Counted from the stretch's first letter, positions 44,100-59,270 are shown. The stretch: 64,000 bases of DNA from Sambucus nigra (GCA_949130495.1 OX422207.1:786522384-786586383); one strand, 5' to 3'. Translations and numbers: made by a program. Notes: generated by a model not told the origin, from the sequence alone.

Positions 44100-46700
44100 G
44101 AAAAAGTGAGCGTGTGTGAGTCAAGGATATAGAGATAGAGAGTATATACACCTCTTGTCGATAAACCAATAACCACCGATAGTTCTATACCGATATATGA
44201 TCAAATTTGAATAAAAAAGTGAGAGAAACTACCACTGAAAGATGTCAAAACTTAAATTTTCAAGCACTAAAATCACACATACAGATTCAAGAAACAAAAA
44301 TATAAATGTGTTGCGGTGAATGGTATAAAGGCACATAAAATATGTCCGATGCGTGAATGAGTTGTTCTATATACAAAACATGTATATAACAGAGTTAAAT
44401 TCAAAAAATACAATACACTACGTACAATTGTAAGAAATGTACTATAGAAAGGGGAACCAAAACTTCTTAAAGGGGCTGCAATATTTGTCACCAAAACATG
44501 TATCAAAATTTTCAAATATTATTTTTATGTATATATTCCTAAAGAGATGCCTATAAAACTTAATTTAAAGTAAAAATATCACCATAAATTTGTTATCATC
44601 TACTTTTCCCGCTTGACAAAATGGTTTATGAAATTTATCAACTAATAAAAAAATAAAATAATAAAAAAGAAGTTCAGCAATATACTTTTGCCCTAAAAGA
44701 AGTGAAGAAATAAAAAAATGTCATCAAGGAGACATTAGTTCCCAATTGTTAAAAATAAGTGTAGTACACTATATCATTAAAAAATCTCATTGTAAAGGTA
44801 ATTAAATTCCAATGGAAATTTAATTAAGAACTTATATAAATGCTTAAAAGCAACCTTTAAAGGAAGCAATCAACCGTTATCGTTTAAACAATAGTTATTT
44901 GAACCAATATCCACAAAGAAAACAGAGTCATATTGTCCACACTTGAACCAAACCTGGCATTAGTAATTTTATACCAAATTAAACAAAATTGCAAATATGT
45001 AATATAATCAAATGCATTATCCAACAACCAAGAACTTTAAGTAATGAAGCAAATTTTTTTTTTACTAAAAAGATAACTCCAACAATGAATCAAGTTAATG
45101 ATCCAGTTTACATTTTCAATTATCTAAATAGAAAATAAACAACTATTGGTCCACTACATCATAATTGATAAGTACGGGGACAGTAGAAGCTACAACCCTT
45201 GCGATCTCAACTAAACACCGACAGAAGTGGAACTTTTTTACTTGAAATCAGGATGCTTTGTAGTTGCATCTAAACAAATAATATGACTTTGCTCCTGCCC
45301 CAGACAGCTTCGAGGTTCCCACCAATCGATTACAGAGGTTTCAACCACTGAACTCCCCTTTGATCTAGTGTTATTTTTATAAAAAAGATGGAGTAGGAAA
45401 ATATGGAATTGGCTTCAATCAAGATTGCCTCGGCTTCTTAGGCACATGAAATCCACCAATGCATTGAAAATTAAGCAAGGTACGTGGTAACCAATCAAGT
45501 AAAACCCTTTGAAAGCCAAGTGAACCGAAACACACACGTGCCCTCTATGAACAACCAGAGCATAGTCAGAAAAATCCATTTCAGATCACTCCCAAAGGTG
45601 GATCCATTTGCATCCGACCATGTGAAAGATCACATGGTTTTTCGCATGATCAGATCCCGCACAGAACCAATTCCATCCCTTATAAGTGCTGGATCAAAAT
45701 CAACACACCAAAATAAATACTCTGTTGACCACATATGTGCGGTCCCAAAAGAATTAAGATAAATATCATTAGCCGAATTAAGATAACATAAATGAAAAAT
45801 CAAAAATTTTTATGCTAAAACAAACATGCGATTGAAAAACGAAAAAGATATGAATTGAGTACCTGGAATAGGGGAGGCTCAATAGAGACATTACAGATAT
45901 TTCCCCAATATCACCGCCAATGAAAATCTTTGACGATACTTCCAATGTATAGTCTCATTTTCATGCTAAGTAGTCTTGTACGTACAACACAATAAGAATT
46001 TTGATTCAAACAAACTGTAAACCAAGTATAATTCATAATGTTTCAAACAATATTAATGTATAAAGAAATAAAGAATGCCTTAGCAAGACGCAGGGCACGA
46101 ACACTATTTTAGGAAGCATGAATCAGACCTCACAACACACAGCATTTGATTTACCAACTTGCTAAATGCTTGGTAGTTCTAAAAAGAACAAATTTTAGAA
46201 ATCTTCCAAGAAACCAGATGTACCTGGTGAGATTTGGGCACTTAAATAAAAACTGCCTTGGCAGGTAATATTACAGTAAAGATATATATTCCGTCAAAAA
46301 ACTGAATAAAAAACATGATAACCAACAAACAAATGTTGTTAGTCTTTTACGAAAAATGTGATAACCAACAAACTAAGTCTATGTGTGAAAAGAAACACAA
46401 AACTTTTGTTGGCACTGGACTTTAGTCGACTTCACCCCGCCAAGAAGATTGGTAAATTTCTACCCAACAACTGCTCAACACGTAATAACACTGGACAAAA
46501 AATACAGCAATTTGGTAAACTGCCACACTAATGAAGCATTAGTCATATGGTGAGTGTTCCCCGAAATAAAAACCCAAGTTGTAAGGCATACCTGAAGATA
46601 TAGAGGAGGACAAACCTAAAGAGGAGATGAAGACTGCATTAGGCAGCTGCGTTGAAAAGAGTTTTTGCAATTGTTCTGCAATAGGATCCCTCGTTCATGA
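44100..46700. other. Helitron interior, no identified gene
   Basis: AT-rich with several short open frames; 45484-45762 on + is the longest and matches no family I know. Other captured exons may be hidden here, but I see no motif that supports one. Confidence 0.4.
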
Positions 46701-46734
46701 TTTTTGTTGCTACTGCCACATGACTATATGTCAG

Positions 46735-47216
<482 letters not shown>

Positions 47217-48444
47217 TAACCCCCAAACTAAAGCAAACTGTTGTTGCTGTCAAAATTAAAACATATTATAAAGATGCATTTCAATATACAATACAAAACA
47301 GATTATAAAGATGCATTTCAATATACCATACACAACTGCCCCGCTTGCAAACTGTTTGTGAAATACCTATCTACAATGGAAAATTCATTTAAATATACAA
47401 TACAAATATTATTTTCCATATGTGAGTCCCATTTCAATTTTTGTAAAAAATAAAGATGCATCCTTCATTATCATATTTGGATAGGATACTAACAAATCTA
47501 CAATACAAAAATGGAGAGGATACTAATAAAAATTGAAGCAGATTTGAAATCTTCCATACAAATTTGAGGTAATTTTGTTTAGGAATTCTTAACCACCATA
47601 TAAATAGATGACTAAGAGATATGCACTCCAAGAAGCTGAGAAAAATGTTTCCATACCGATTGAGCAATTGGACCATTTAAGAATAAATGTTGTAGAGATT
47701 CAAAATTATTATAGAAACAGTGGCATCTAGATGCAGAGATTCAGAATTATTAGAGCAACAGTGGAATATAGATATTTTGTGAGGATTATTATAGTTCCAA
47801 ATGAATTTAAACAATATAGAGATTGGTTTAGCATACCTGATGAGGTTCTAAGCAGATTTAGTTGAAAAATTACCATCTGGAGTTGGAATCCACTATCTTG
47901 TACTTCTGATTACTGTAGAGTACTAATCCGAAAGGTTATCCATACATTTTATTCTTCCATGAGAAATTGAACCAATTATATCAGAACCTCCATTGTATTT
48001 AACTCTATAAAAATCTGACCTCTTCATATACTCGAGCAGTTCTGCAACATTACTTAACAAATGAAGAACACGGAGTATGCCTAAACCACTGAACACAGAT
48101 AATGGGTACAAACAGAAGCTTTGTAGAGATTTATCCATATACATGGGTGTAATAAATTGAGCTCTCAAACACTAAAAACCACTGAACGAAAAGTGAACAA
48201 TCAAACCAATAAATTGAGAGATAATGAGTTTAAAGAGATTTAGCCATATACATGGGTGCAAACATAAGCTTTATAGAGATTTATCCATATACATTGGGGA
48301 AACCAATTATGTAAGGGGTAAAAATGGTAACATGGGTATTTTAATTCCAACCCTTGATTTCTTGAATTGGTGTTTTAATCTCAACCTCTAATTAGCTTAT
48401 GATCTTATTGAATAGTGTTCAAATTCTACTCCTTATTATATAGA

Positions 48445-49109
48445 TATATTGACGGCCACCCGTTACCTATGACGATCTTCTTCGCACACTTACATACATA
48501 CAAACGACCACCCGTTACACGAATACAGACTCATACACAATAATCCCTATGTAGTCACACCGATTTAATTGACGTTCATATACCTCTCGTGCATACTATT
48601 TTCATACATAAGCATACCTACGTTTTAAGGGATTTTCAAAGTAAGGTCTCTATATAAAAAATATCGTCCACATATGGTTAAACACAGATAAAAGAATTGC
48701 ATAAAAAAATCATTCATATATGAGTTCTTCTCCCCCTATGTATTGTCCTTATGTCTACCCAATCCTAAACGAAAGTGCCCCGAATTTTTCTGTAGTTATC
48801 ATTATTAGTAGATAATTCACACTAAGTTCTTACCTTGGAAACTCGAGTTCACGCTCCAACCGATCATCTAGGTTTCATCAGTGAAGTCCCCGCCCATGAT
48901 TATCATGTTTGATACGCAGTATGCTCCATGTATACTAAAGAAGACCATGATCCATCCATGATGGATCAAGTATTAAAATAACTTGAGAACATCACCACCT
49001 CTCAGAACACCATGCATTCGGAAATGAAGACACTAGGCTGAGCACAGATTCACTTACAAAAGGCCAATGTTAGAACCGAAATCGAAGAGAATGTTATAAT
49101 CAAAATCGG
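48445..49109. other. Short AT-rich stretch between Helitron and LINE
   Basis: No coding motif recognised. The TA-rich start is the Helitron's flank. Confidence 0.4.
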
Positions 49110-50134
49110 AATATAAAATCTGATTCTGCTAACCAATCTTGGCTAGTGATAGGAGACTTTAATGTTGTCTTAAGTGATGAAGAAAAACTGGGAGGCAATC
49201 CTTTATAATTTCATGCTATAGAAGATTTTAGAGACATGGTTTCTAATTCTGCCTTAATTGACTTAGGGTATTCTGGATCAAGATTTACTTGGACAAACAA
49301 TAGAATAAATTGTACCATATTATGTAGGCTAGATAAAGGTTTAGCTAATCAAAATTGGATTATGCAATTTGCTCAATCTAATATAACTCACTTACACAAA
49401 TTATGCTATAATCATAGTCCATTATTACTTTCTATTAAGAGTAGTATAAATAATTATCCTAAACCATTCAAATTTCTGTCATTGTGGTGTAATAACTCAA
49501 ATGTTATGGATGATATTAAAGATTCTTGGTCAATAAACATTCATGCTCCTCCTATGACCAAATTTTCTTTAAAAATCACACATTTAAAATCAAAAATTGA
49601 GAAGTTGGAATAAAGAAACTTTCAAAAATGTTTTTCAGACAGTTAAAGACCTTGAAGATCTGATGTTTATAAAGGTAATAGAATTTGAACAAATGCCAAA
49701 TGATAACACTAGAAGTGAAATGTATAAAACTAGAGCAAAACTTAATATTGCTCTTCAAAGAGAGGAAAGTTTTTGGCAGCAAAAAAGTCATTTGAAATGC
49801 CTGAAGCTTGGAGACCTTAACACACAAAAAAAATCATGCTTCTGTCAGAGACGAAAAAGAAAACTTACGATCAATAGACTAAAAAATTATCAAGGTCAGT
49901 GGGAAGAGACTAGTGAAGAAATTTTTAAAATGTTTCAAGAACACTTTCAAAATTTATGGTCTACAGAATATAAACCTGTAGAACATTCTTTTCTTGAAGT
50001 TATAAATAAAGAAATTTCTGACGACATGAACAACATCCTTTCAGATTGTCCTACTGAAGATGAAATTTTCTCAAGTTCTTCCAACATTGCAAGTACTGAT
50101 TTGCTTCATGATCCTCTTTGCGTGTTTTGTTAAA
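49110..50134 (+). pseudogene. LINE ORF2 fragment: endonuclease and linker
   Basis: Reads SWLVIGDFNVVLSDEEKLGG (endonuclease Asp-Asn region), LGYSGSRFTWTNNR, CRLDKGLANQNW and NHSPLLLSI (His region) at 49125-49460. It then jumps frame near 49597 to SWNKETFKNVF, the linker with FWQQKSHLKCLKLGDLNTQ, and a pre-RT stretch to 50132. RT is absent, so the 3' part is missing. At least one frameshift and one stop (49207-49209) are present. It lies inside the first long CACTA intron. Confidence 0.75.
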
Positions 50135-50152
50135 AATGCCCTCAGGACAGCA

Positions 50153-50290
50153 ATAGACATACCCCTGTTGTTAACATGGTGTTCATATATCTTCAAGATC
50201 AGAAATCAATCATAATCCTTAATTTTCAAGAAAAAAGTCAGTTGGTTGCAAAAGATATCAATGCAAGGTTAACAACAGGGGTATGTCTAT
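50153..50290. repeat. Perfect 23-bp inverted repeat with 92-bp loop
   Basis: The left arm ATAGACATACCCCTGTTG + TTAAC (50153-50175) and right arm (50268-50290) are exact reverse complements. The inner sequence adds weaker pairing (ATATCTT near 50192 against AAGATAT near 50254). It begins 19 bases after the LINE frame stops. It could be a MITE-like element or a foldback formed at a rearrangement. Confidence 0.9.
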
Positions 50291-51147
50291 GGTGATGCAC
50301 GAAGTTATCCCACATTAATTATATTCCTGTGAAGATCCCGAAAGTCTATAGTAAAAAACAAAAAGGTCAGTGATGTAATCGATAATTGTAATATCGAAGT
50401 TAAAGAGGCGTGGTATAAAAGGCCCATTCTATTTCTCTTTCTTTGAGTTTGTTTATTTTCATATGTGGTTCGATTGCCATGAGTATGAATGGAGTAAAAT
50501 TATAGTTCAAGCGTAAAGGGATTTATGGTTCGATTGGGATGAGTTTGGACGTAGAGTTTCGGGAGATGATGGTCTAACAGATGTTATCAAAACATTGATT
50601 CAAATAATGTTTGTTGACGTTATCAAATAAGTCTGATTTCATTTTGTTAAGATATAGTTCTATATACATATTAATACCTGATTCAGACCTTTGTTGAATT
50701 GATTGGATAGATGTTTGGAATAATGTTTCTTGTACTGGCCTGCCTAAGATTGAATATGATCATCACCCACTGCTATTTGAATCTACTTGGATTAATCTTA
50801 CATAACCAAGACCTAACAAGACCTTAGTTAAAAAAATCTCAGCTCCTCCACACGAGATGTAATGAATTTCTACAGACATATCTTTCTTTCTCCTTTTTAA
50901 AATTGTCAATTTTTATAGTCCAAAAGTGACAAGTGTGTTTTTAAAGTCATTGTTCTTTCTCATGTGTTCTGTGTTGCAATAAATACTGTCCCATGCTTAT
51001 ACTATGTGATAGTTTTAGAGGGATATTATACTTTCTACGATATTTTCTAATGGTGTGAATATATTATGTTGTATAATATTGCATTATTTTTAACAATTAC
51101 ATATCTTTTATTGCTTATATCTCACTCGTGGTGGTTTACATACTCAG
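50291..51147. other. AT-rich end of the CACTA leader intron
   Basis: No gene seen. It ends in the acceptor-like TACTCAG at 51141-51147, seven bases before the transposase ATG. Confidence 0.45.
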
Positions 51148-51153
51148 GCCAGA

Positions 51154-54100
51154 ATGGACAGGTCTTGGATGAGCAAGGACAGATTATCAAAAGAATACAT
51201 AAAAGGTGTTGATAATTTTCTTAGGGTTGCTCAAAATGCCTCCTTGGATGAGAACTTCATACGATGCCCTTGTAATCAATGTGAAAATAGATTAAAAATG
51301 GGTGTTAAAGAAATCAGACAACATTTGTATAGTTCGGGTATCGATCCGAATTATACTGTATGGAAATGGCACGGAGAGGAGGATTATCGTGAAACACTGC
51401 CGGATGTTAATATGGGTGATCCTATCTGTGACGATCTTAATATGGATACCATGGAGGATGTTGAAGAGTTGATTGACATGGTGGAGGCTATAAAAGAAGA
51501 CTTCACAGGAAATGCAGAAATTTTTCAGAAGTTGCTTTTAGATGCGGAGAAGCCATTGTATGAAAGATGTAAAAAGTATACAAAGTTATCCGCTATCGTC
51601 AAGCTATTCAATCTTAAAGCGAAGAGTGGGATGTCCGATAAATGCTTTTCAAATATGCTGTCAATCATTGCCGACATGCTTCCGGATAACAATGTATTGC
51701 CTTCATCCAGTAATGAGGCAAAACATTGCTTATCGGTATTCAGAATGGACTTTCAAAAGATACACGCATGCCCTAATGACTGTATACTCTATAGAAAAGA
51801 GTATAAAGAAGCTGTTGAATGCCCCACTTGTGGAACATCCAGGTTCAAACAGAAGAAGAATTTGAAAGAACAAAAAAGGGATGAGGGGAAACAAGGGGTT
51901 CCTGCGAAAGTGTTATGGTACTTTTCACCCATTCCGAGATTCAAAAGGTGGTTTCAATCTAAAGAGACCGCTAAGTCTCTGACATGGCATGCAGATGATA
52001 GAATTGTTGATGGTTTGTTGCGTCACCCAGCAGACTCACCAACTTGGAAATTAGTTGATGAAAAGTGACCCGATTTTGCAGCAGAACCAAGAAATCTTCG
52101 ATTAGCACTATCAACGGACGGAATTAATCCTCATAGTTCCCTTAGTAGTAGGTACAGTTGTTGGCCGGTCATGTTGAACACATATAACTTTGAACCGGAA
52201 TTGTGTATGAAAAGAAAGTTTACAATGTTGACTACGTTGATATCGGGTCCAAAACAACCGGGGAATAATATAGATGTTTATTTGGCTCCATTAATAGAAG
52301 ATCTGAATACATTGTGGCATGAAGGAGTTAAAGCCTACGACGCCTTTCGATAAGAATCTTTTACTTTGAGGGCAGTACTGTTGTGGACAATTAATGATTT
52401 TCCAGCGTATGGATATTTATCTGGAAGTGTTGTTCAAGGCTATAATGCTTGTCCAATATGTAGTGAAAAAACGTATTCCATCAGATTACAACACTGTGGC
52501 AAGTGCGTTTATATGGGACATAGGAGATACCTTCCACAAAACCATCCATTTCGAAGCCAGAAAAAGGCTTTTAACGGTGAGCAAGAGTTCCAAGCCTCCC
52601 CTGAACCTTTAAGCGGTGAACAAATATTGATAAAAGTTGGGAGACTTAAGGTTGCATGGGGAAAGAAGGCAAAAAAGGTGAGGGCGGTTAATTTGAAGAA
52701 ATCATTAAAGCGTAAGAGACCGAGGAGGGTAGGTAATGGGGTTGAAAAAGGCGGTCCTAGTAACAATAGGGTTGAAAATTTTTGGAAGAAGAAATCGATA
52801 TTTTTTGAACTTCCTTATTGGAAGGATTTGCCTATTCGACATAACTTAGATGTCATGCACATTGAAAAGAATGTCTGTGATAGTATCATTGGAACCTTGC
52901 TTAATATTCCAGGAAAAACGAAAGACGGGGTGAAGTGTCGACTCGACCTTGAAAAAATGGGCTTAAGAAGTGAGTTAGCACCGCAGGTTAATGAAAAAAG
53001 GACATACCTACCGCCAGCATGTTATACGTTATCGAGAGAGGAAAAAAAAATGTTCTGCCAAACTTTGCATGACCTTAAGGTCCCGAATGGGTACTCTTCT
53101 AATTTTAGAAGCCATGTCTCTATGGAAGATTTGAAATTGTATGGCTTGAAGTCTCATGATTGCCATATTCTAATGCAACAACTTCTTCCAATTGCAATTC
53201 GATCGGTATTGCCAAAATATGTGAGATATGCGATCATGAGAGTATGTTTTTTCTTCAATGCCCTTTGTGCCAAAGTAGTGGACTTGCAAACACTAAAAGA
53301 AATTCAGAATGAAATTGTGATCACATTGTGTTTGCTGGAAAAATACTTTCCACCATCCTTCTTTGACATTATGATGCATTTAATGGTGCATCTTGTGAGG
53401 GAGGTCGAACTTTGCGGTCCTGTTTTCTTTCGATGGATGTACCCAATTGAAAGGTTAGGTCAATTTACTTTACTATCATGTATTAATATAAGTAAATAAG
53501 TGTATCGATTTAGTTTTCTTTTTCATGTGTTAGGTACATGAAAGTATTAAAGGGTTATGTGAGAAATCGTAATCGCCCAGAAGGTTGTATTGCTCAATGT
53601 TACATAGCAGAAGAAGCTATTGAGTTTTGTTCCGAGTTCTTATCGGAATTAGATTCAATTGGAATTCCGGCGAGGAAGGATGATGATAAACCGATAGGAG
53701 GTTCAGATGTCGTTGAAGTTGATCGCATGTCTTTGGAGCAGGCACATCTTCATGTGTTACATAACACGAATGATGTTCAACCTTATATAGAGTATGACTT
53801 TCCTAACTTCCCATTAATATGAAGTTAGTTCCTCACATACTTATCTCATATATTAATAACTAATGTTGCGTTACTCATTAATACTTTGTTAGGGAGCATG
53901 AACAGTGCTTGAAAGAAACCCATCCTCGAAAAGGGAAAAATAAGAAGTGGCTTGAAGAAGAGCACAACCGCACGTTTATCCATTGGTTAAGTAAAAGGGT
54001 ATGATTTAGGGACATGTTGACTTAACCACCACTTTAATTTTCATAAGACTTTACCCATTTTTTAGTTTTCTTTTAAACAATGCCACTGTTTTTTTATTTA

Positions 54101-54956
54101 TTAGTTGCAAATCTTAGTGAAAAACAATTTCGAAGTCTAATACCAACCACTGGAAAATAGTGGTAGAGTGTAAAGTAAAACTAAATAGTTGGTGAGGTCT
54201 AATATTAAAAACTAAAGTGGGAATAAAGACGAAATATCCCCTTACTTTAATATGTTTGAATTTTGTTTTGTAAGTAACTAAAATTCTTATATTAATAGGT
54301 TGCTCTCGAAGAAGAACTCCCAAACAACAATATCTCAGATGACTTAAAATGGATTGCTCGTGGACCTCGTCGAGACGTCATCAAAGTTCACGGATATGTC
54401 ATTAACGGTGTTCGTTACCTAACAAAGGATCGCGATGATGCACGAGTAACCCAAAACAGTGGAGTGAGCCTAGTTGCTAAGACGTTGCAGATAGCTAGTG
54501 CAAAGGACAACAATCCTGTTCGTACCGATATGATTTTCTACGGTGTCATAAGGGAGATATGGATACTTGACTATTTTTCAATTCAGATTCCTTTATTCAA
54601 GTGTGATTGGGTTGACAACAAAAAATGGAATTAACATAGACAAGCTTGGTTTTACATCCGTCGATCTTGATAGAGTTGGTCATAAATCCGATTCTTTCAT
54701 CTTAGCTTCTCAAGCGAAACAAGTTTTCTATGTTCCGGATCAAATGAATCCTAAATATTCAATTGTATTGTCAACTCCTCAAAGGGATTACTATGATAAA
54801 GATGATGAAGATGATCTCAATGAAGGATGTCTCGGGGATGATATTTGCACTACAGTTTTGCCAACTATTGAATCCTTCGACGTGGTTGAGGAATCTTCCG
54901 AAACTTATATGCGTGAAGATTGTGAGGGGACATGGATAGACAATACGCCAACATAA
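51154..54956 (+). pseudogene. CACTA TNP2-type transposase, disabled
   Basis: From ATG at 51154. The N-terminal transposase-associated domain has RSWMSKDRLSKEYIKGV and the Cys motif RCPCNQCEN (residues 1-80). The Transposase_21 core follows: VFRMDFQKIHACPNDCILYR, CPTCGTSRF, LALSTDGINPHSS, TINDFPAYGYLSG. Next, the DUF4218 region: LPIRHNLDVMHIEKNVCDS, then SFFDIMMHLMVHLVREV. An 80-bp intron (53454-53533) leads to VLKGYVRNRNRPEGCI. Later exons (53893-53998, 54299-54956) carry a DUF4216 region (LFKCDWVD, FILASQAKQVFYVPDQ). Lesions: TGA at 52066-52068, TAA at 52351-52353, one extra A in the run at 54620-54625, and a TGA near 53820 at an unclear splice. It would have cut and joined the element ends; this copy cannot without help. 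Confidence 0.85.
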
Positions 54957-55337
54957 TTGTGTTAGACGATGTTATGATGCTTAATGTTTGAATTGTTCTT
55001 TATTATTAGTTATAGGTTCTTAAAATGTAAGCTTGTTTGGTGAAGTTGTCCAACTTTTTAGTTTTTTGTGTGGAACCTACTACAGTTGATTGTTGGAAAT
55101 TGAATGTATGGAATATGGGCTATGTGACATTTGCTTAAGACTATGGATTATTATTTTCGGCTTAATATTTTGGCAATTGTGCTCTTGTACATTTTAATTA
55201 ACATAGAATAAAGTGGTGAATTTTAATTTGTGGTACATTTCAATAATTGTATTGTTTGAGTAGTTACGACTTGTATTGCTGAAATCTATATTATTGCTCT
55301 TTTTTGTGTTTCAACAGTTCGATTGCTTTAACTTGAA
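54957..55337. other. Gap between the two CACTA genes
   Basis: AT-rich. It should hold the 3' end of the transposase transcript and the promoter of the second gene. A TTTCAACAG acceptor-like sequence at about 55310-55318 precedes the next ATG, so a leader intron is possible. Confidence 0.4.
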
Positions 55338-55608
55338 ATGGAAGACATTGATCTCGAACTCGTGGAGAAACCTTCACAATATAGTAGTAAAGGCAGAGGT
55401 GCGGCGAAGCTAAAGCGATTGACTAAAATAAAGATCAGTGAGGAACGGATAAGAATTTTATATAATGATCTTGGTCAACCAATAAGTACTAGAAAAAAAG
55501 AATTATCAAGTTATGGGGGTTTGATGGTGAAGTGCTTTGTGCCGATAACTTATCCAAGTTGGCCTAAAGTGCCAATCAAATTGAAGAATGATTTGTGGGA
55601 GGCAATAC

Positions 55609-55610
<2 letters not shown>

Positions 55611-55642
<32 letters not shown>
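55611..55642. repeat. (TA)n microsatellite in intron 1 of the protease gene
   Basis: A run of TA units that starts at the GT donor itself (CAG|GTATATAT). It extends translated frames artificially if the intron is not removed. Confidence 0.9.
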
Positions 55643-55644
<2 letters not shown>

Positions 55645-58600
55645 CTGTTATATATAGAAAATATTGTTTGATGCATTTTTGTTGTATCCATGGCTGAATT
55701 CATATCACTCTTAAATTCTGTTCGTATTTGTTCCAATTTGTGATCCATTACATCTTATGTTTGGTGTATTTATGCAAACCCTGACTCTATCGCTTGCCAT
55801 CAAGTTTCCGTCGTTTGTGCAATCTTAACTTACTGCTATGATACCAATTCTTGTCGATTACAATTGGGTTTAATTTAATCTCCTTTTATGCAACACTAGT
55901 TTGCTAACAGACTAAATTACCTAACATATTTACACTGATTTTAAGACATCTTTACACTGATTTTAAGACATGTATTCAACATCTTTCTTTTTCAGATCAA
56001 ATTTGATATTGATCCGAACAACAAGAGGATGGTGTTATCCTCTATGGGTTGCAGTTGGAGAGCATTCAAAAAAAACCTCACGAGACTTTGGATTAGACCA
56101 TTGAGACACCAACGCGAGCTTCTCAAACATCCTCCTCCAAAATACGAGAAATTCATTAGTCCAGATGTGTGGACTGAATTTGTTTGCAGCAGGCTAACCA
56201 AAGGATTTGAGGTATAATTGAAAAAATAGTAGAAGATTTGTGTGGTATTTTTTGTTATTCTTTTCTAAATTTTTGCTTTGATTTATAAGATTGCAAGTGA
56301 GGCACAAAGGGAAAAGCGATTCAAGGTCACATACAATCATCGTATGAGCAAGAAGGGTTACGTCGGTCTTGCTGAAGATTTGGTATGTTTTAGTTTGAAT
56401 ATTATCGTTAGATTTGTGATGGTTTGAACTTGAACATTGAATTATTCTTTAATAATATGATTTTTTGTTTTACAATTGATACCAGAAAAAGAAGATGGGT
56501 TCGGAATATGAAGATGACAGGGCTTTCTTATGGTTGAAAGGCCGTGAAAAGAAAAATGGTGAATATGGAGATGATTCATTAAAAGAGGTGGCGGATAAAA
56601 TGGTTAGTTTTTATAAATTACGACACGAGTTCCTTTATTTGGTGTTTTTTAGTGTATCATTTGTAATTTTGATAATATTTAGATGACATTCTGAATGATT
56701 GAATCTACTTCATTGTAGGCTGAATTGAAAAGACAAGTTAAAGATGGTAGTTTAATCACTGAAGGAAGTAATGATGTTCTTACTATGACATTGGGTACTC
56801 CCGAACACTCGGGCCGTGTTCGGGGGTTGGGATTCGGAGTTGTTCCCACAAGGTACTTCAATCTTCCAAAGCGTGGTTCCAAGAGACATATTACCGAGTT
56901 AGAATCTGAATTAAGAGAAGCGAAGAAAAGATTAAAAGATATGGAAGCCCAGTTGAAGTTAAGAAATGTGCCGGTTGCCGCAGCCCCAACAGCCGCACCC
57001 CGAGCTGAGAAAGTTGCTTCATATATGCGTGAAAGTGAAAATATAAATCATTCAAGTTCGGGTGGAAAAATTGCAACACAATCAATTTCTTCAAAGGTAT
57101 AATGAGACAGATAATTATACAAACGCATACCATTAAGGTTTTGTGATTTTTGTTGTAATTGCAATTTGTTTTTGTGTTTCTTTGGCATAGTTCACAGATA
57201 GTGGTGTAACACATAGTGAAACGTTACTACCTCAATCAGTAGCTGCTGTGAAAAGTAAGAAACCTTCTTCGATAACTAGTGATAAAAGTATGAAACAAGT
57301 GTCTTCTTCAAAGGTAATGGGATCACATTTCTCGATGGTGATAACTTTGTAGTTTTACTTGGTTGGATTAGTAGGGTATTGAATTTTATGTAGTTTTACT
57401 TGGTTGAGGCCAATAAATTGCTCAATTTTAACACATTGCTAAATTTTTATGTGATTATTTTTCGTAATTTAGGTTAGAGAATGTAGGTTGGCTATTGGCA
57501 ATAAAACTAACATCGTTGCCGAGGGGATCGTATTCGATAGGAATGGACCGAACGAGAAAATTCATAATATAGCATTGGGAGAAAACAATGTTCGGGTTTC
57601 CATTTCTAAAGTTATTTCTTCTAGTGCCATCCTCCCGATACCTGTTCCAAGTGAAATGTATTTTGTGAAAGAGGCTATTGGGTCATATGTTGCTTGGCCC
57701 AAAGAGTTAGTGTTGGGATTTGAGGTAAACCATTGGTTCTTATGTTTATCTATAAGTTTGTGTTTGTGCTATGAATGACATTGCTTTCTGACATTTCACA
57801 TGATTCAATGCAGAATGAAATGGAAGTTAGGAAAAAAGCAGGCCATGAGAAAGAGAAGGATATCTTCGGTGAAAGTAGATGTGATATAGTAAACAAGAAT
57901 GTTGATTGCGATTTGATAACTGCCTTCACCCATAATTTAATTATAATGAAGACGAATCAAATAACGATTCCACTGGAGAAAGAGATGTTTGGAGAAGATA
58001 AGGGTCAATGCTATGTTTTTAAGAACGATTTGTTAGACTTTTGTGCATTGAAGCCTTTAGATGTAACGTGCATTGTTGCATACATGAGGTATAACTTGAT
58101 TTAATCGTGTTATTTAAAATGCGTAGTGACTAATTTAGTTACTTACTTTTACAGGTTCTTGTATGATAAGTTTCAGTGCTCCCGAGAAGAGTTTCAATTC
58201 TTCAATCCCGAGTCTTTCAATGGTACAAAAAAATTTGGTTTAACTCGACTTATTGGAAAAAGGCTGGGGAATGCAAAAAAAGTCAGATTTGTTTCATTCC
58301 TTACAATCTCGAAGATATGTAAGTAGTTAAATTAATTTTTTCCACACGAATAAACAAATCTTTATTATATTATGGACTATATAATTATTTCAAAATTCGT
58401 TTTACAGGTTCCATTGGGTATTGATCGTCATTGATTTGTCCACAAGAACTATTTATTGGTTGGATTCATTGAATACGGTACCCAGTGACAAAGATAAGAT
58501 GTATATCACTACGTGAGTATAATATAATTTTTAATTTTGTTTGACATGCATGATGAGTGCATTATTATTGAACATTACCTAATACACGTCTTTGAATTCT

Positions 58601-59270
58601 CTTTACATGTAGTGGGATTAACACATTGAACATCGATGGGAAAAGGCATAACGCATCATGGAGTTGTATTAAGGTAAATTTATCATATAGTAGGTGTTAT
58701 ATAACATGTATCAACATTATATATATATACCTTCAAAAGGCTCTGCGGGTCTAATGATAAGGGTGCTCAAGGGGGCACTCCTTTTTTATATATTTTTGCA
58801 TTGGATATAGTAGCATCTGCCCCTCCTCCAGTGGGAGTCGCCCTCTAAAAGTCTTCTTATATATATATATCAATACCGATTATATGATTATACCTGATAT
58901 ATATGATATATATCATACCGATATATATAATACTGATATGATATATATGATAACACAATTAAAAATTAATCCGTTCGTAAATATTATGCATAAACTAATT
59001 GACATTGAAAATATACCTCTAAACTAATATACAGACAAAAACTGTCAATAAAGCGCCAAATAAAGACGTTCTTCATTTATAGATATCTACTATAATTTAA
59101 TGAAAGTAACATCTAGAAAACTCGATCTTTACATGACGGGGGTGGAATGTACAATGCAATGGGCCACAAAAAAGATTCAGGGTGTGTAACATCCACATTA
59201 TTGTGCTTATATACGATAAGTCTCTTTAGGTTCACCTTATGGATTGGGGAGAAGCTTGTCCAAATCCTCG

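Noticed and set aside
45484..45762. 92-codon frame in the Helitron as a captured exon
   Set aside because: No family match I can support. It may be captured DNA, but that cannot be shown here.
57775..58104. Independent small gene starting at 57775
   Set aside because: It is exon 8 of the protease-fusion gene. The AG at 57813 and matching splice phase join it to its neighbours.
58740..58860. Possible second SINE (GGTCTAATGATAAGGGTGC region)
   Set aside because: No convincing A and B box pair and no target duplication could be found.
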